Assembly (NCBI RefSeq): GCF_002906655.1
Contig: NZ_CP025794.1
Location: 1,240,001-1,304,000 of the forward strand
DNA: 64,000 nt
Source: Vibrio hyugaensis
GTDB taxonomy: Bacteria > Pseudomonadota > Gammaproteobacteria > Enterobacterales > Vibrionaceae
Direction: 5' to 3'
The translations under genes were made by a program, and so were the position numbers. The notes under the pieces were generated by a model. It worked only from the letters and a program-made list of their open reading frames with translations, did not search any database and had not been told where the DNA came from. The stretch's first letter is position 1, and every line of letters begins with the position of its first letter. This document shows positions 53,578 through 63,059 of the stretch, one piece after another.

Positions 53578-54355
53578 GTTTTTACTGCCTTCTATTCTTG
53601 CTGGCATTGGTATTGCCATTATTGCAGGACCATTAGGCTCTTTCGTCGTGTGGCGGAAAATGGCTTACTTTGGTGATACGTTAGCGCATGCTTCCCTAAT
53701 GGGACTCGCCCTTGGCTTTCTGCTTAATGTAAATTTGTATCTGGCTCTTTTAGTGTGCTGTTTAGCCCTTGCGGTGTTGCTCGTAACGCTACAAAAACAG
53801 CAACTCGTTGCCACCGATACCCTACTTGGTATTTTAGCTCATAGCGCCCTTTCCATCGGCTTAGTTTCTGTGAGCTTCTTGGATAATGTTCGCATTGACT
53901 TGATGAGCTACCTATTTGGTGATTTACTCGCCGTTTCTCCACAAGACTTAATGTTCATTTACGCTGGTGTTGTGGCTGTAAGTGCATGTTTGTACTTTTT
54001 CTGGCGTCCATTGTTATCGAGCACCGTAAGTGAAGAGTTAGCTGCTGTCGAAGGCGTAAATACAGATTTAGTGCGCTTAGTATTAATGCTGATGGTCGGT
54101 ATTGTTATCGCAGTAGGTATGAAGTTTGTTGGTGCACTGATTATGACTTCCCTATTGATCATCCCTGCAGCAACCGCACGTAAAGTCTCTTCATCGCCGG
54201 AACAAATGGCCTTTTTCGCCTCAATCATTGGCTCTGTTGCTGTATTAATGGGACTCAGTCTGTCTTGGCATTTCGATACACCCGCAGGTCCTTCTGTTGT
54301 GATTAGCGCGACATCCCTATTTATGCTTAGCCAACTGATTAGGCGCAAAGCGTAA
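53570..54355 (+). CDS. znuB: Zinc ABC transporter, permease
   Basis: 261 residues from the ATG inside the histidine-rich tail of znuC; a longer frame is only overlap. Seven to eight membrane segments, with [26 protein letters not shown] near the N-terminus and [24 protein letters not shown] later, both ABC-3 family hallmarks. It forms the inner-membrane channel for Zn2+. Its original terminator is split by the IS that follows. Confidence 0.95.
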   Translation: MIEFLLPSILAGIGIAIIAGPLGSFVVWRKMAYFGDTLAHASLMGLALGFLLNVNLYLALLVCCLALAVLLVTLQKQQLVATDTLLGILAHSALSIGLVSVSFLDNVRIDLMSYLFGDLLAVSPQDLMFIYAGVVAVSACLYFFWRPLLSSTVSEELAAVEGVNTDLVRLVLMLMVGIVIAVGMKFVGALIMTSLLIIPAATARKVSSSPEQMAFFASIIGSVAVLMGLSLSWHFDTPAGPSVVISATSLFMLSQLIRRKA

Positions 54356-54401
54356 GACAAAAAGAAAAGCCTGCGAAATCGCCTGTCTCTTGATCACAAG
54401 T

Positions 54402-55781
54402 CTAGTGATCAAGAGACATTGCGAGTTCGTAGCCTTCAAGGATGGTTTGTAGTTTAAACCACCCTTCCCAAAGCACCTTTATTGAAGCTCTACCCGTCCT
54501 CTTGGTATCTTTCCAACCGCCTAATTTAGCGAGATTTTTGTACGCCCAGCCCATATCGGGCACTTCTTTAGGTAACGTCTTACTTTCTAGTTTCAACCAC
54601 AGTAGCTTCCAAGCTTTTTGGCCCAATACCTTTTCACAACTTTCTTTCGTTAGCTCATCAACTTCTTTAATGAAGCGTAACGCCAATAAACGCGTAGCAA
54701 CAAAGGCATAGATGACACTTAATCTCTCTAAGTTATCTTTACTTTGTAGCCTGAGTGACTCCACATCTGTCCCTTCACTTTTCCAGACTTTATGGAAATC
54801 TTCAATCAGCCATCGGCGCTCGTAATAACTGATAATTCTCATAGCGTCTTCAACGTTGTTTATTGGCTCCGACGTCAAGAGGTGCCATGCTAACTTGTCT
54901 TTTGATGTCCCTTGCTCAAGGCAACCAACATAATAAACAGGTATGCCTGCGTGCTCTTTTTTGTTTGCCGGAGCCTTTAATGTCACCTGACCATATTTAA
55001 CATCAAGCTTTACATCTCTCGCTTTTCTCCCTCCTTTTTGGGGGATGGTAAGCTCTTTTGTCTCGACGCTTGGTAACGCTTGCGCATAGTCGTAAAGCTT
55101 TTGATGATGAGCTTCTAGGCAGCGACTTTGCATTGAGCGAACGACAAAGCGCTGCTGATGTTGACGCTTATAAGTTAAGTATTCGAATAGGTCAGCTTCT
55201 CGGTCACAGACCGAGATAACATCTAACATTTTATCCCCTAGGCGCTCAACGACACGGCGAGAAGCTTGCTCCCATTTGTAACTCTCTTTCTCCTTATAAG
55301 GACGAGTCGCGTGTTGGTGCTTTTGCCCACGCTTGGTAATATCTCGGCTCCATCGCTGCTGCTCTATCAGACCGACAATGGTTTGGCTTTGTGGTGCAAA
55401 AAGTAACGTCGAATGTACGTGGAGAGCTCGAGTTCTATCGCCTTGATTAGTATGCCCGAGTTCTTCTTTTATACTTCGATGCGGAAAACTGAGCGTTGTT
55501 GTATCTTCAAGCGCGAGTAATTCCTCATGCTCGTTAGCTCGAGATACAGTTGATTGAAAACCTGCTTCAGCGATGTCTTTTGCATCGATGTTTTCATTGC
55601 GGATAAAGCGATATGCACCTTCCATATCGGCGGGAGAAAAAGGAAGTTTAGCCACGGAGACTCCTGGTTGATTAGCAATGGAAGTCGCTAAACTGATGAG
55701 GCGTTGTGTTCTTCGAAGGTCTTTAAGTTGTGCTTGTCCAAATTGTTCTTGTGCCCAAAGTTTAGCGTCTGAGTGTGTCAT
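54402..55781 (-). CDS. IS4-family (IS50 group) transposase
   Basis: 459 residues, close to Tn5 transposase (476). An N-terminal DNA-binding part (WAQEQFGQAQLKDLRRTQRLISLA) precedes the RNase H-like core: Asp in LLALEDTTTLSF, Asp in ISVCDREADLFEYL, Glu in the Y-R-E signature YYERRWLIEDFHKVWKSE. The final codons (SLDH, stop) are read from the IS left end. The frame is complete, so it may be active. Confidence 0.93.
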   Translation of the reverse strand: MTHSDAKLWAQEQFGQAQLKDLRRTQRLISLATSIANQPGVSVAKLPFSPADMEGAYRFIRNENIDAKDIAEAGFQSTVSRANEHEELLALEDTTTLSFPHRSIKEELGHTNQGDRTRALHVHSTLLFAPQSQTIVGLIEQQRWSRDITKRGQKHQHATRPYKEKESYKWEQASRRVVERLGDKMLDVISVCDREADLFEYLTYKRQHQQRFVVRSMQSRCLEAHHQKLYDYAQALPSVETKELTIPQKGGRKARDVKLDVKYGQVTLKAPANKKEHAGIPVYYVGCLEQGTSKDKLAWHLLTSEPINNVEDAMRIISYYERRWLIEDFHKVWKSEGTDVESLRLQSKDNLERLSVIYAFVATRLLALRFIKEVDELTKESCEKVLGQKAWKLLWLKLESKTLPKEVPDMGWAYKNLAKLGGWKDTKRTGRASIKVLWEGWFKLQTILEGYELAMSLDH

Positions 55782-55844
55782 CTTAGTGTTTCAGTAAGGA
55801 TTACTAAGTGATCAGATCACACACACTTGAAAGAGTTCAAAAAA

Positions 55845-55871
55845 AATCCCCAAGCTACAAGCTTGGGGATT
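55845..55871 (-). other. Hairpin near the transposase-proximal IS end
   Basis: AATCCCCAAGCT and AGCTTGGGGATT form a perfect 12-bp stem around ACA, between the IS end and the transposase start. In IS10/IS50-type elements such structures block translation of transcripts that enter from outside; that role is inferred here. Confidence 0.7.
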
Positions 55872-55931
55872 TGTGTATAAGAGACAGGCGAAATCGCAGG
55901 CTTTTTAATGCTTTTGCATTGGTTTGGCTTC

Positions 55932-56804
55932 TTACCAACCAGTCACTTCACGTAGACCTTTGCCAATCTCTGCTAGAGATTTAACAGTCTTAACGCCTGC
56001 CGCTTCTAGAGCTGCGAATTTGTCTTCGGCAGTACCTTTACCACCAGAGATGATCGCACCTGCGTGACCCATACGTTTACCTGGAGGAGCAGTAACACCT
56101 GCAATGTAAGAAACCACTGGCTTAGTTACGTTCTCTTTGATGAACGCCGCAGCTTCTTCTTCCGCAGTACCACCGATTTCACCAATCATTACGATTGCTT
56201 CAGTTTCCGGGTCTTCTTGGAACAGTTTTAGGATATCAATAAAGTTTGAACCTGGGATTGGGTCACCACCGATACCAACACACGTAGACTGACCGAAGCC
56301 TTCATCTGTTGTTTGTTTAACTGCTTCGTAAGTAAGAGTACCGCTGCGAGATACGATACCTACTTTACCTTTCTTGTGGATGTGACCAGGCATGATACCA
56401 ATCTTACACTCGTCTGGAGTGATAAGACCTGGACAGTTAGGACCGATCATGCGAACACCAGTTTCTTCTAGCTTCACTTTAACATCGATCATATCTGTTG
56501 TTGGGATACCTTCAGTGATCGTTACGATCAGCTCGATACCTGCGTCAATCGCTTCTAGGATTGCATCTTTACAGAAAGGTGCTGGTACGTAGATAACGGT
56601 TGCTGTCGCGCCAGTTACTTCTACAGCTTCACGTACTGTGTTGAATACTGGAAGACCAAGGTGAGTTTGACCACCTTTACCAGGAGATACACCACCAACC
56701 ATTTGCGTACCGTATGCGATAGCTTGCTCTGAGTGGAATGTACCTTGACCGCCAGTGAAACCCTGACAGATTACTTTAGTGTCTTTGTTAATTAATACAG
56801 ACAT
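55932..56804 (-). CDS. sucD: Succinyl-CoA synthetase alpha subunit
   Basis: 290 residues. CoA-binding [19 protein letters not shown], the phospho-histidine region near [17 protein letters not shown] (His in MGHAGA), and GPNCPG are conserved. With SucC it makes succinate and ATP/GTP from succinyl-CoA. It overlaps sucC by one base. The IS50-like element starts 44 bases after its stop and has broken its terminator. Confidence 0.97.
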   Translation of the reverse strand: MSVLINKDTKVICQGFTGGQGTFHSEQAIAYGTQMVGGVSPGKGGQTHLGLPVFNTVREAVEVTGATATVIYVPAPFCKDAILEAIDAGIELIVTITEGIPTTDMIDVKVKLEETGVRMIGPNCPGLITPDECKIGIMPGHIHKKGKVGIVSRSGTLTYEAVKQTTDEGFGQSTCVGIGGDPIPGSNFIDILKLFQEDPETEAIVMIGEIGGTAEEEAAAFIKENVTKPVVSYIAGVTAPPGKRMGHAGAIISGGKGTAEDKFAALEAAGVKTVKSLAEIGKGLREVTGW

Positions 56805-57970
56805 TATTTAGCCTCCGCAGCAGCAACAACTTTCTGAGCAGCATCTGTTAGAGATTCAGCTGCAATGATATCAACGTCAGAATTCGCAAGTACTTCGCGA
56901 CCTAGGTCTGCGTTTGTACCTTCTAGACGAACAACTACAGGAACTGTTACGCCTACTTCTTTAACCGCACCGATAATACCTTCAGCGATCATGTCACAGC
57001 GAACGATACCACCGAAGATGTTTACTAGTACTGCACTAACATTGTCATCAGAAAGGATGATCTTGAATGCTTCAGCTACACGCTCTTTTGTCGCGCCGCC
57101 ACCTACATCAAGGAAGTTTGCTGGCTTGCCGCCGTGTAGGTTTACGATATCCATCGTACCCATTGCAAGGCCTGCACCGTTAACCATACAGCCAACGTTG
57201 CCATCAAGAGCTACGTAGTTCAGTTCCCACTGAGCTGCGTGTGCTTCACGCTCGTCTTCTTGTGAAGGATCGTGCATTTCACGAAGCTTTGGCTGACGGT
57301 ACATTGCGTTTGAGTCAATGTTGATTTTACCGTCAAGGCAAAGAAGGTTACCTTCACCTGTAATGACAAGCGGGTTGATTTCTAGTAGCGCTAGGTCGTA
57401 CTGAGAGAACATCGCGCCAAGACCCATAAAGATCTTAACGAATTGTTTGATTTGATCGCCTTCAAGGCCAAGTTTGAACGCTAGCTCGCGCCCTTGGTAA
57501 GCTTGAGGGCCTACAAGTGGATCGATTGCCGCTTTATGGATTAGCTCCGGCGTTTCTTCCGCAACTTTTTCGATTTCTACACCACCTTCAGTCGAAGCCA
57601 TAAAAACGATCTTACGAGTTGCGCGGTCTACAACCGCACCAAGGTAAAGTTCGTTCGCAATGTTAGATGCTTCTTCTACAAGGATTTTAGTAACAGGCTG
57701 ACCATTTGCGTCTGTTTGGTAAGTAACCAAGTTCTTACCTAGCCATTTTTGTGCGAATTCTTTTACGCCGTCTTTTGTTTCGTGTAGTTCTACGCCGCCC
57801 GCTTTACCGCGACCACCAGCGTGAACCTGACATTTAACGACTTTCTTTTCAGTAGTGATGCGACCCGCCGCTTCGAAAGCTCCTTGTGGCGTATCACATG
57901 CGTAGCCTTCTGGTACAGGCAAACCGAATTCTGCAAACAGCTGTTTGGCTTGGTATTCGTGCAAATTCAT
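56804..57970 (-). CDS. sucC: Succinyl-CoA synthetase beta subunit
   Basis: 388 residues. ATP-grasp start [48 protein letters not shown], and the C-terminal [15 protein letters not shown]. It determines nucleotide specificity of the complex. It is separated from sucB by ~200 bases, in which I see no clear terminator. Confidence 0.97.
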   Translation of the reverse strand: MNLHEYQAKQLFAEFGLPVPEGYACDTPQGAFEAAGRITTEKKVVKCQVHAGGRGKAGGVELHETKDGVKEFAQKWLGKNLVTYQTDANGQPVTKILVEEASNIANELYLGAVVDRATRKIVFMASTEGGVEIEKVAEETPELIHKAAIDPLVGPQAYQGRELAFKLGLEGDQIKQFVKIFMGLGAMFSQYDLALLEINPLVITGEGNLLCLDGKINIDSNAMYRQPKLREMHDPSQEDEREAHAAQWELNYVALDGNVGCMVNGAGLAMGTMDIVNLHGGKPANFLDVGGGATKERVAEAFKIILSDDNVSAVLVNIFGGIVRCDMIAEGIIGAVKEVGVTVPVVVRLEGTNADLGREVLANSDVDIIAAESLTDAAQKVVAAAEAK

Positions 57971-58174
57971 TTTGATATTCCGTTTGTTTATCCCTTAGGG
58001 GATTTATTATTTCCATAACGCCGCTTCATGCGGTACGTCTGTAGGGTCTTCTCAAATCAACTGCTTATAATTTTATATCGGGGGCAGTTCAAATGAAGGC
58101 CAGACGCTGAGCCAGTCTAGCCTTGGATGCTGTAGACGTCGAGCCATCAAGGATAACTCGACGTTTTAGCGATA

Positions 58175-59383
58175 TTAAACGTCTAATAACAGACGCGCTG
58201 GATCTTCTAGTAGCTCTTTAATGGTTACCAGGAAGCCCACTGACTCACGGCCATCAATCAAACGGTGGTCGTAAGATAGTGCTAGGTACATCATCGGCAA
58301 GATTTCTACTTTGCCATCAACCGCCATTGGACGCTCTTGGATTTTGTGCATACCCAAGATTGCCGATTGTGGCGGGTTAATGATTGGCGTAGACATCAAT
58401 GAACCAAATACACCGCCATTGGTGATAGTGAAGTTACCGCCCATCAACTCATCAACCGTTAGCTTGCCGTCACGGCCTTTGATAGCTAACTCTTTGATGC
58501 CTTTTTCGATGTCAGCGAAACCTAGTGTGTCACAGTCTTTTAGAACTGGCGTCACTAGACCACGTGGCGTAGAAACTGCCATGCTGATGTCGAAGTAGTT
58601 GTGGTAAACGATATCATCACCATCGATAGATGCGTTCACTTCTGGGTAACGTTTTAGTGCTTCTGTTACTGCTTTCACGTAGAAAGACATGAAACCAAGA
58701 CGAGTACCGTGGCGTTCTTCGAACTGGTCTTTGTATTGCTTACGAAGGTCCATGATTGGCTTCATGTTCACTTCGTTAAACGTGGTTAGCATTGCCGTGT
58801 TGTTCTTCGCTTCTAGAAGACGGTTTGCCACTGTCTTACGTAGACGCGTCATTGGAACACGTTTTTGGCTGCGAGCCGCTGCAGGCGCTTCAACGGCCGC
58901 CGGAGCTTCCGCTTTCGGTGCCGCTTTTGCATTTGCAAGGTGCGCTTCAATGTCTTCGCGAGTAATACGACCGCCAACACCAGAGCCTTTCACTTGGCTA
59001 GCTTCAAGGCCGTGCTCAGCAAGAAGACGACGAACCGCTGGGCTTAGCGCATCGTTGCTCTCTTCTGTCAGCGTTGCTTTGTGGCGCTTATCAGGAGACG
59101 CTTCTTTGTCTTCTGTTGAGTCTGTTGTCGGCTCACCCGCTACCGCGCCTGGCTTAAGCTTTGCAAGCAGTTGTTTAGAAAGTACCGTCGCACCTTCTAC
59201 TTCAATAATGGCTTCTAAAACGCCAGCTTCCGGAGCTGGAACTTCAAGCACCACTTTATCGGTTTCGATATCAACCAGAACTTCATCACGCTCTACCGCG
59301 TCGCCTGGTTGTTTGTGCCATGTCGCTACGGTTGCGTCAGCAACTGATTCAGGTAAATCTGGAACCAGAATTTCAATTGTCAT
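58175..59383 (-). CDS. sucB: 2-oxoglutarate dehydrogenase E2, dihydrolipoyl succinyltransferase
   Basis: 402 residues. A lipoyl domain with the modified lysine in [18 protein letters not shown] (~44), an Ala/Glu-rich linker, a peripheral-subunit-binding domain ([20 protein letters not shown]), and a catalytic domain ending in [17 protein letters not shown] with the active-site His. It passes succinyl groups from SucA to CoA. Located 28 bases after sucA. Confidence 0.97.
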   Translation of the reverse strand: MTIEILVPDLPESVADATVATWHKQPGDAVERDEVLVDIETDKVVLEVPAPEAGVLEAIIEVEGATVLSKQLLAKLKPGAVAGEPTTDSTEDKEASPDKRHKATLTEESNDALSPAVRRLLAEHGLEASQVKGSGVGGRITREDIEAHLANAKAAPKAEAPAAVEAPAAARSQKRVPMTRLRKTVANRLLEAKNNTAMLTTFNEVNMKPIMDLRKQYKDQFEERHGTRLGFMSFYVKAVTEALKRYPEVNASIDGDDIVYHNYFDISMAVSTPRGLVTPVLKDCDTLGFADIEKGIKELAIKGRDGKLTVDELMGGNFTITNGGVFGSLMSTPIINPPQSAILGMHKIQERPMAVDGKVEILPMMYLALSYDHRLIDGRESVGFLVTIKELLEDPARLLLDV

Positions 59384-59411
59384 ATCTGTTTCTTCCTTTA
59401 ACTTCTAGTTC

Positions 59412-62237
59412 TTAATTCGAAGTTTTTGAGTTCACGTTCAGAGCGTCTTCAACCAACGCTTTTTGTTGTTTCAAGTGCACCGACATGTAGCCTACTGCTG
59501 GCGAAGCAGAAGCTGGGCGACCTGCGTATTTAAGATCTGCACCTGCTGGAATTGCAGCACGGAAGTTGTGTTGACTGCAGTACCAAGCACCCTGGTTTTG
59601 AGGCTCTTCCTGACACCAGACAAAATCTTCAACATTCGTGTATTGTTCGATGGCAGCTTGTACTTCATCCAGAGGGAATGGGTACAGTTGCTCAACACGT
59701 ACAATAGCAACATCATCTTGTTCGTTGTTGCGACGTTGTTCTAGAAGGTCGAAGTAAACCTTACCTGAACAGAACACAACACGTTTCACTTTGCTCGGTT
59801 CCAGATTATCAATCTCAGGAATCGCTGGTTGGAATGTGCCATCAGACAATTCTTCCAACGTTGAAGTACAAAGTGGATGACGCAGTAGCGACTTAGGTGA
59901 CATAACAATCAGTGGGCGACGCATAGGGCGCACCACTTGGCGACGAATCATGTGATAAACCTGTGCTGGCGTAGATGGCACTACAACCTGCATATTCTGT
60001 TCAGCACATAATTGTAGATAACGCTCAAGACGCGCAGATGAGTGCTCAGGACCTTGACCTTCATAACCGTGAGGTAGCAACATCGTTAGACCACATAGAC
60101 GTGCCCATTTTTGTTCACCTGATGAGATGAACTGGTCAATCACGACTTGTGCGCCGTTTGCAAAGTCACCGAATTGAGCTTCCCAAATAGTCAAACCACT
60201 TGGTTCTGCTGTTGCATAACCGTACTCAAACGCTAATACCGCTTCTTCTGACAACACAGAGTCAAACACTTGGAATGGACCTTGTTTGTCATGAATATTT
60301 GCTAGCGGAATGTATGTACTTGCATCATTTTGGTTATGCAAAACAGAGTGACGGTGGAAGAACGTACCACGGCCAGAATCCTGTCCCGAGATACGAATAC
60401 GCTTGCCGTCATCAACGATCGTAGCGTATGCCAGTGTCTCAGCCATGCCCCAGTCAATTGCTTTTTCACCACTGATCATTGCAGAACGATCGTTATAAAG
60501 CTTGTTTACGCGGCTTTGCAGTTTATGACTATCAGGGTATTGAATTAGGCGCTGACCAAGCTCTTTAAGGCGAGTCTCATCAAATTTGTTATCCCAATCC
60601 ACATCCCAGTCGTGACCAAGGTATGGAGACCAGTCAACCGAATGCAACGCCATTGGACGCCATTCTTTCACCACAACTTCGCCTTTATCTAGCGCGTCGC
60701 GGTATTCATTGACCAATTGCGTCGCGACTTCAATGTCTGATTCGTTTTTATCGATCAGTACATCTGCATAAAGCTTACGAGGCGTTGGGTGCTTCTTGAT
60801 TTTTTGGTACATCAATGGCTGAGTTGCGTTTGGCTCATCGGCTTCGTTGTGGCCATGACGACGGTAACAAACCAAGTCAATTACAACATCACGTTTGAAC
60901 TCATTACGGTAATCCAGTGCAATACGGGTAACGAATGCTACCGCTTCTGGATCATCAGCATTAACGTGGAAAATCGGAGCCTGTACCATCTTAGCGATAT
61001 CTGTACAGTACATGGTAGAGCGTGTATCGCGAGGGTTTGATGTTGTAAAACCAACTTGGTTGTTTACAACAATACGCACCGTACCACCAACACAGAAGCC
61101 ACGAGCAAGAGACATGTTGAACGTCTCGGCAACCACACCCTGTCCTGCGATCGCAGAGTCGCCATGAATAGTAATAGGAAGTACGCGACTGCCCTCAAAA
61201 TCACCTAAGCGATCTTGACGAGCTCGTACAGAGCCAATAACTACTGGATTTACAATCTCAAGGTGAGATGGGTTAAAGGCTAACGCAAGGTGAACATCAC
61301 CACCTGGCGTCGCAAAGTCAGCAGAGAAACCTTGGTGGTACTTAACATCGCCAGTACCCCATGTATCATCGTGCTTGCCCGCAAACTCATCGAACAAATC
61401 TTGTGGCTTCTTACCTAGAACGTTAACCAACATGTTTAAACGTCCGCGGTGAGCCATACCGATCACAACTTCACGCATACCGCTTGTACCAGCATGTCGA
61501 ATCAGTTCTTTCGTCATCGGAATCAGTGCATCGCCACCTTCTAACGAGAAGCGTTTCGCCCCTGGGAATTTTGCGCCCAAGTAACGCTCTAGACCTTCAG
61601 CAGCCGTTAGCTCCTCAAGAAATGTACGCTTTTCGTCTTTATCAAAAGATGGCTGACCAACGACAGACTCTAAACGCTGTTGAATCCAACGTTTTTGTTC
61701 TGTGTCTGTCATGTGCATGTATTCTGCACCAATCGAACCACAGTAGGTTTTCTTAAGTGCTGAGTAGATATCTTTTAACTGCATGGTTTCTTGGCCGACG
61801 GCGAAAGAACCTACGTTAAAAGTTTCTGCGAAGTCATCTTCGGTGAGATTGTGGAATGCAGGGTCTAGCTCCGCCACAGGTGGACGTTGCCATAGACCTA
61901 GAGGATCGAGCTCTGCAGCTTCATGACCGCGGAAACGGTATGCGTTGATAAGCTGGAGAACTTTTACTTGCTTAGCGTCGACATCTGGATCACTAACTTG
62001 GACACTGTAATGCTTTGTTTCTTGAGCGAGTCGTCGGAAGTAGTCGCGGACACGCGAGTGTGGCTGATCAGCCACTTCTTCTGAGTTCTTTGGCAACTCA
62101 TCGAATACACGTTTCCACTCCTCACTTACCAGATCGGGGTCACTTAGATACAGTTCGTAGAGGTCTTCTACATACGTTGCATTGGCGCCAGCCAAGTGTG
62201 AAGACTCGAGCCATGCCTTCATCACGCCGTTGTGCAT
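59412..62237 (-). CDS. sucA: 2-oxoglutarate dehydrogenase E1
   Basis: 941 residues. The N-terminal MKAWLESSHLAGANATYVEDLYELYL binds the core; ThDP-domain blocks include GMAHRGRLNMLVNVLGK, HGDSAIAGQGVVAE, and RRHGHNEADEP. It decarboxylates 2-oxoglutarate and is the rate-setting entry of the OGDH complex. Upstream sdhB lies ~95 bases away on the same strand. Confidence 0.97.
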   Translation of the reverse strand: MHNGVMKAWLESSHLAGANATYVEDLYELYLSDPDLVSEEWKRVFDELPKNSEEVADQPHSRVRDYFRRLAQETKHYSVQVSDPDVDAKQVKVLQLINAYRFRGHEAAELDPLGLWQRPPVAELDPAFHNLTEDDFAETFNVGSFAVGQETMQLKDIYSALKKTYCGSIGAEYMHMTDTEQKRWIQQRLESVVGQPSFDKDEKRTFLEELTAAEGLERYLGAKFPGAKRFSLEGGDALIPMTKELIRHAGTSGMREVVIGMAHRGRLNMLVNVLGKKPQDLFDEFAGKHDDTWGTGDVKYHQGFSADFATPGGDVHLALAFNPSHLEIVNPVVIGSVRARQDRLGDFEGSRVLPITIHGDSAIAGQGVVAETFNMSLARGFCVGGTVRIVVNNQVGFTTSNPRDTRSTMYCTDIAKMVQAPIFHVNADDPEAVAFVTRIALDYRNEFKRDVVIDLVCYRRHGHNEADEPNATQPLMYQKIKKHPTPRKLYADVLIDKNESDIEVATQLVNEYRDALDKGEVVVKEWRPMALHSVDWSPYLGHDWDVDWDNKFDETRLKELGQRLIQYPDSHKLQSRVNKLYNDRSAMISGEKAIDWGMAETLAYATIVDDGKRIRISGQDSGRGTFFHRHSVLHNQNDASTYIPLANIHDKQGPFQVFDSVLSEEAVLAFEYGYATAEPSGLTIWEAQFGDFANGAQVVIDQFISSGEQKWARLCGLTMLLPHGYEGQGPEHSSARLERYLQLCAEQNMQVVVPSTPAQVYHMIRRQVVRPMRRPLIVMSPKSLLRHPLCTSTLEELSDGTFQPAIPEIDNLEPSKVKRVVFCSGKVYFDLLEQRRNNEQDDVAIVRVEQLYPFPLDEVQAAIEQYTNVEDFVWCQEEPQNQGAWYCSQHNFRAAIPAGADLKYAGRPASASPAVGYMSVHLKQQKALVEDALNVNSKTSN

Positions 62238-62294
62238 ATTTTCCCTTAACCAGTAGTTTTCACGTTTGCTGCGGTCTGCGCCGAGCTATTAAGA

Positions 62295-62322
62295 GCCGAC
62301 CCATTTAGGTCGGCAATTTTTT
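62295..62322 (+). terminator. Plus-strand terminator-like hairpin between sdhB and sucA
   Basis: GCCGACC and GGTCGGC form a 7-bp GC-rich stem around CATTTA, followed by AATTTTTT on the plus strand only. The flanking genes run on the minus strand, where the stem lacks a T run, so it may stop antisense transcription or protect an mRNA end. Confidence 0.5.
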
Positions 62323-62330
62323 GTTGTTAA

Positions 62331-63041
62331 TTAAATCGAACGATTGACCAACATCGACTTGATATGACCGATGGCTTTCGTTGGATTTAGCCCCTTAGGA
62401 CAAACACTTACACAATTCATGATGCCATGGCAACGAAAAACGCTAAATGCATCATCAAGATCGGACAAACGTTCATCAGTCGCTGTATCTCGGCTATCAA
62501 TTAACCAACGATAGGCCGCTAAAAGGCCAGCAGGGCCGATAAATTTATCAGGATTCCACCAGAAAGACGGACAAGATGTCGTACAACATGCACACATAAT
62601 ACATTCGTACAAGCCATCTAGATGCGCACGCTCATCAGGCGATTGTAAGTTTTCACGAGACGGAGGAAGAGCACCATCGTCAATTAAGAAAGGCTTAACT
62701 TTCGCATAGTTATCGTAGAACTGAGTCATGTCAACGATAAGATCACGTACAACAGGCAGACCAGGTAATGGTCGAATGACGAGCTTATCGCCTTTCAAAG
62801 CAGATAACGGTGTAATACACGCTAATCCATTTTTACCATTCATGTTAAGACCATCAGAACCACACACACCTTCACGACATGAACGACGGAATGCAATGCT
62901 AGGGTCTTGCTCCTTCAGAAGGATCAAGGCATCCAGAAGCATCATGTCTGATCCTTCTTCGACCTCAAGCGTGTAGTCTTTCATGTACGGCTTTTGGTCG
63001 ACATCCGGGTTGTAGCGGTACAAAGAGAAATTCAGTTTCAT
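62331..63041 (-). CDS. sdhB: Succinate dehydrogenase iron-sulfur subunit
   Basis: 236 residues. The [2Fe-2S] domain has RRSCREGVCGSDGLNMNGK then a fourth Cys in GLACIT; [4Fe-4S] and [3Fe-4S] ligands are CIMCACCTTSCPSFWW and CHGIMNCVSVCPKGLNP. It carries electrons from SdhA flavin to quinone. It lies 18 bases after sdhA. Confidence 0.97.
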   Translation of the reverse strand: MKLNFSLYRYNPDVDQKPYMKDYTLEVEEGSDMMLLDALILLKEQDPSIAFRRSCREGVCGSDGLNMNGKNGLACITPLSALKGDKLVIRPLPGLPVVRDLIVDMTQFYDNYAKVKPFLIDDGALPPSRENLQSPDERAHLDGLYECIMCACCTTSCPSFWWNPDKFIGPAGLLAAYRWLIDSRDTATDERLSDLDDAFSVFRCHGIMNCVSVCPKGLNPTKAIGHIKSMLVNRSI

Positions 63042-63059
63042 AATATTACCCTCCTTTCC

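Larger units (their letters stand above)
54383..55887 (-). mobile_element. IS50/Tn5-like IS4-family insertion sequence, apparently intact
   Basis: 1,505 bp. The left end starts CTGTCTCTTGATCACAAG, close to the Tn5 inside end (CTGTCTCTTGATCAGATCT). The right end, read inward, is CTGTCTCTTATACACAAAT, close to the Tn5 outside/mosaic end. Both sides carry GCGAAATCGC (54373-54382 and 55888-55897), a 10-bp direct repeat (9 bp is usual for Tn5). One transposase gene fills it. The left end also forms TGTCTCTTGATCAC/GTGATCAAGAGACA. The target was a terminator stem. Confidence 0.93.

Noticed and set aside
58689..59408. 240-residue plus-strand frame opposite sucB
   Set aside because: It is a serine/alanine/arginine-rich shadow of the biased sucB codons and linker, with no domain features.
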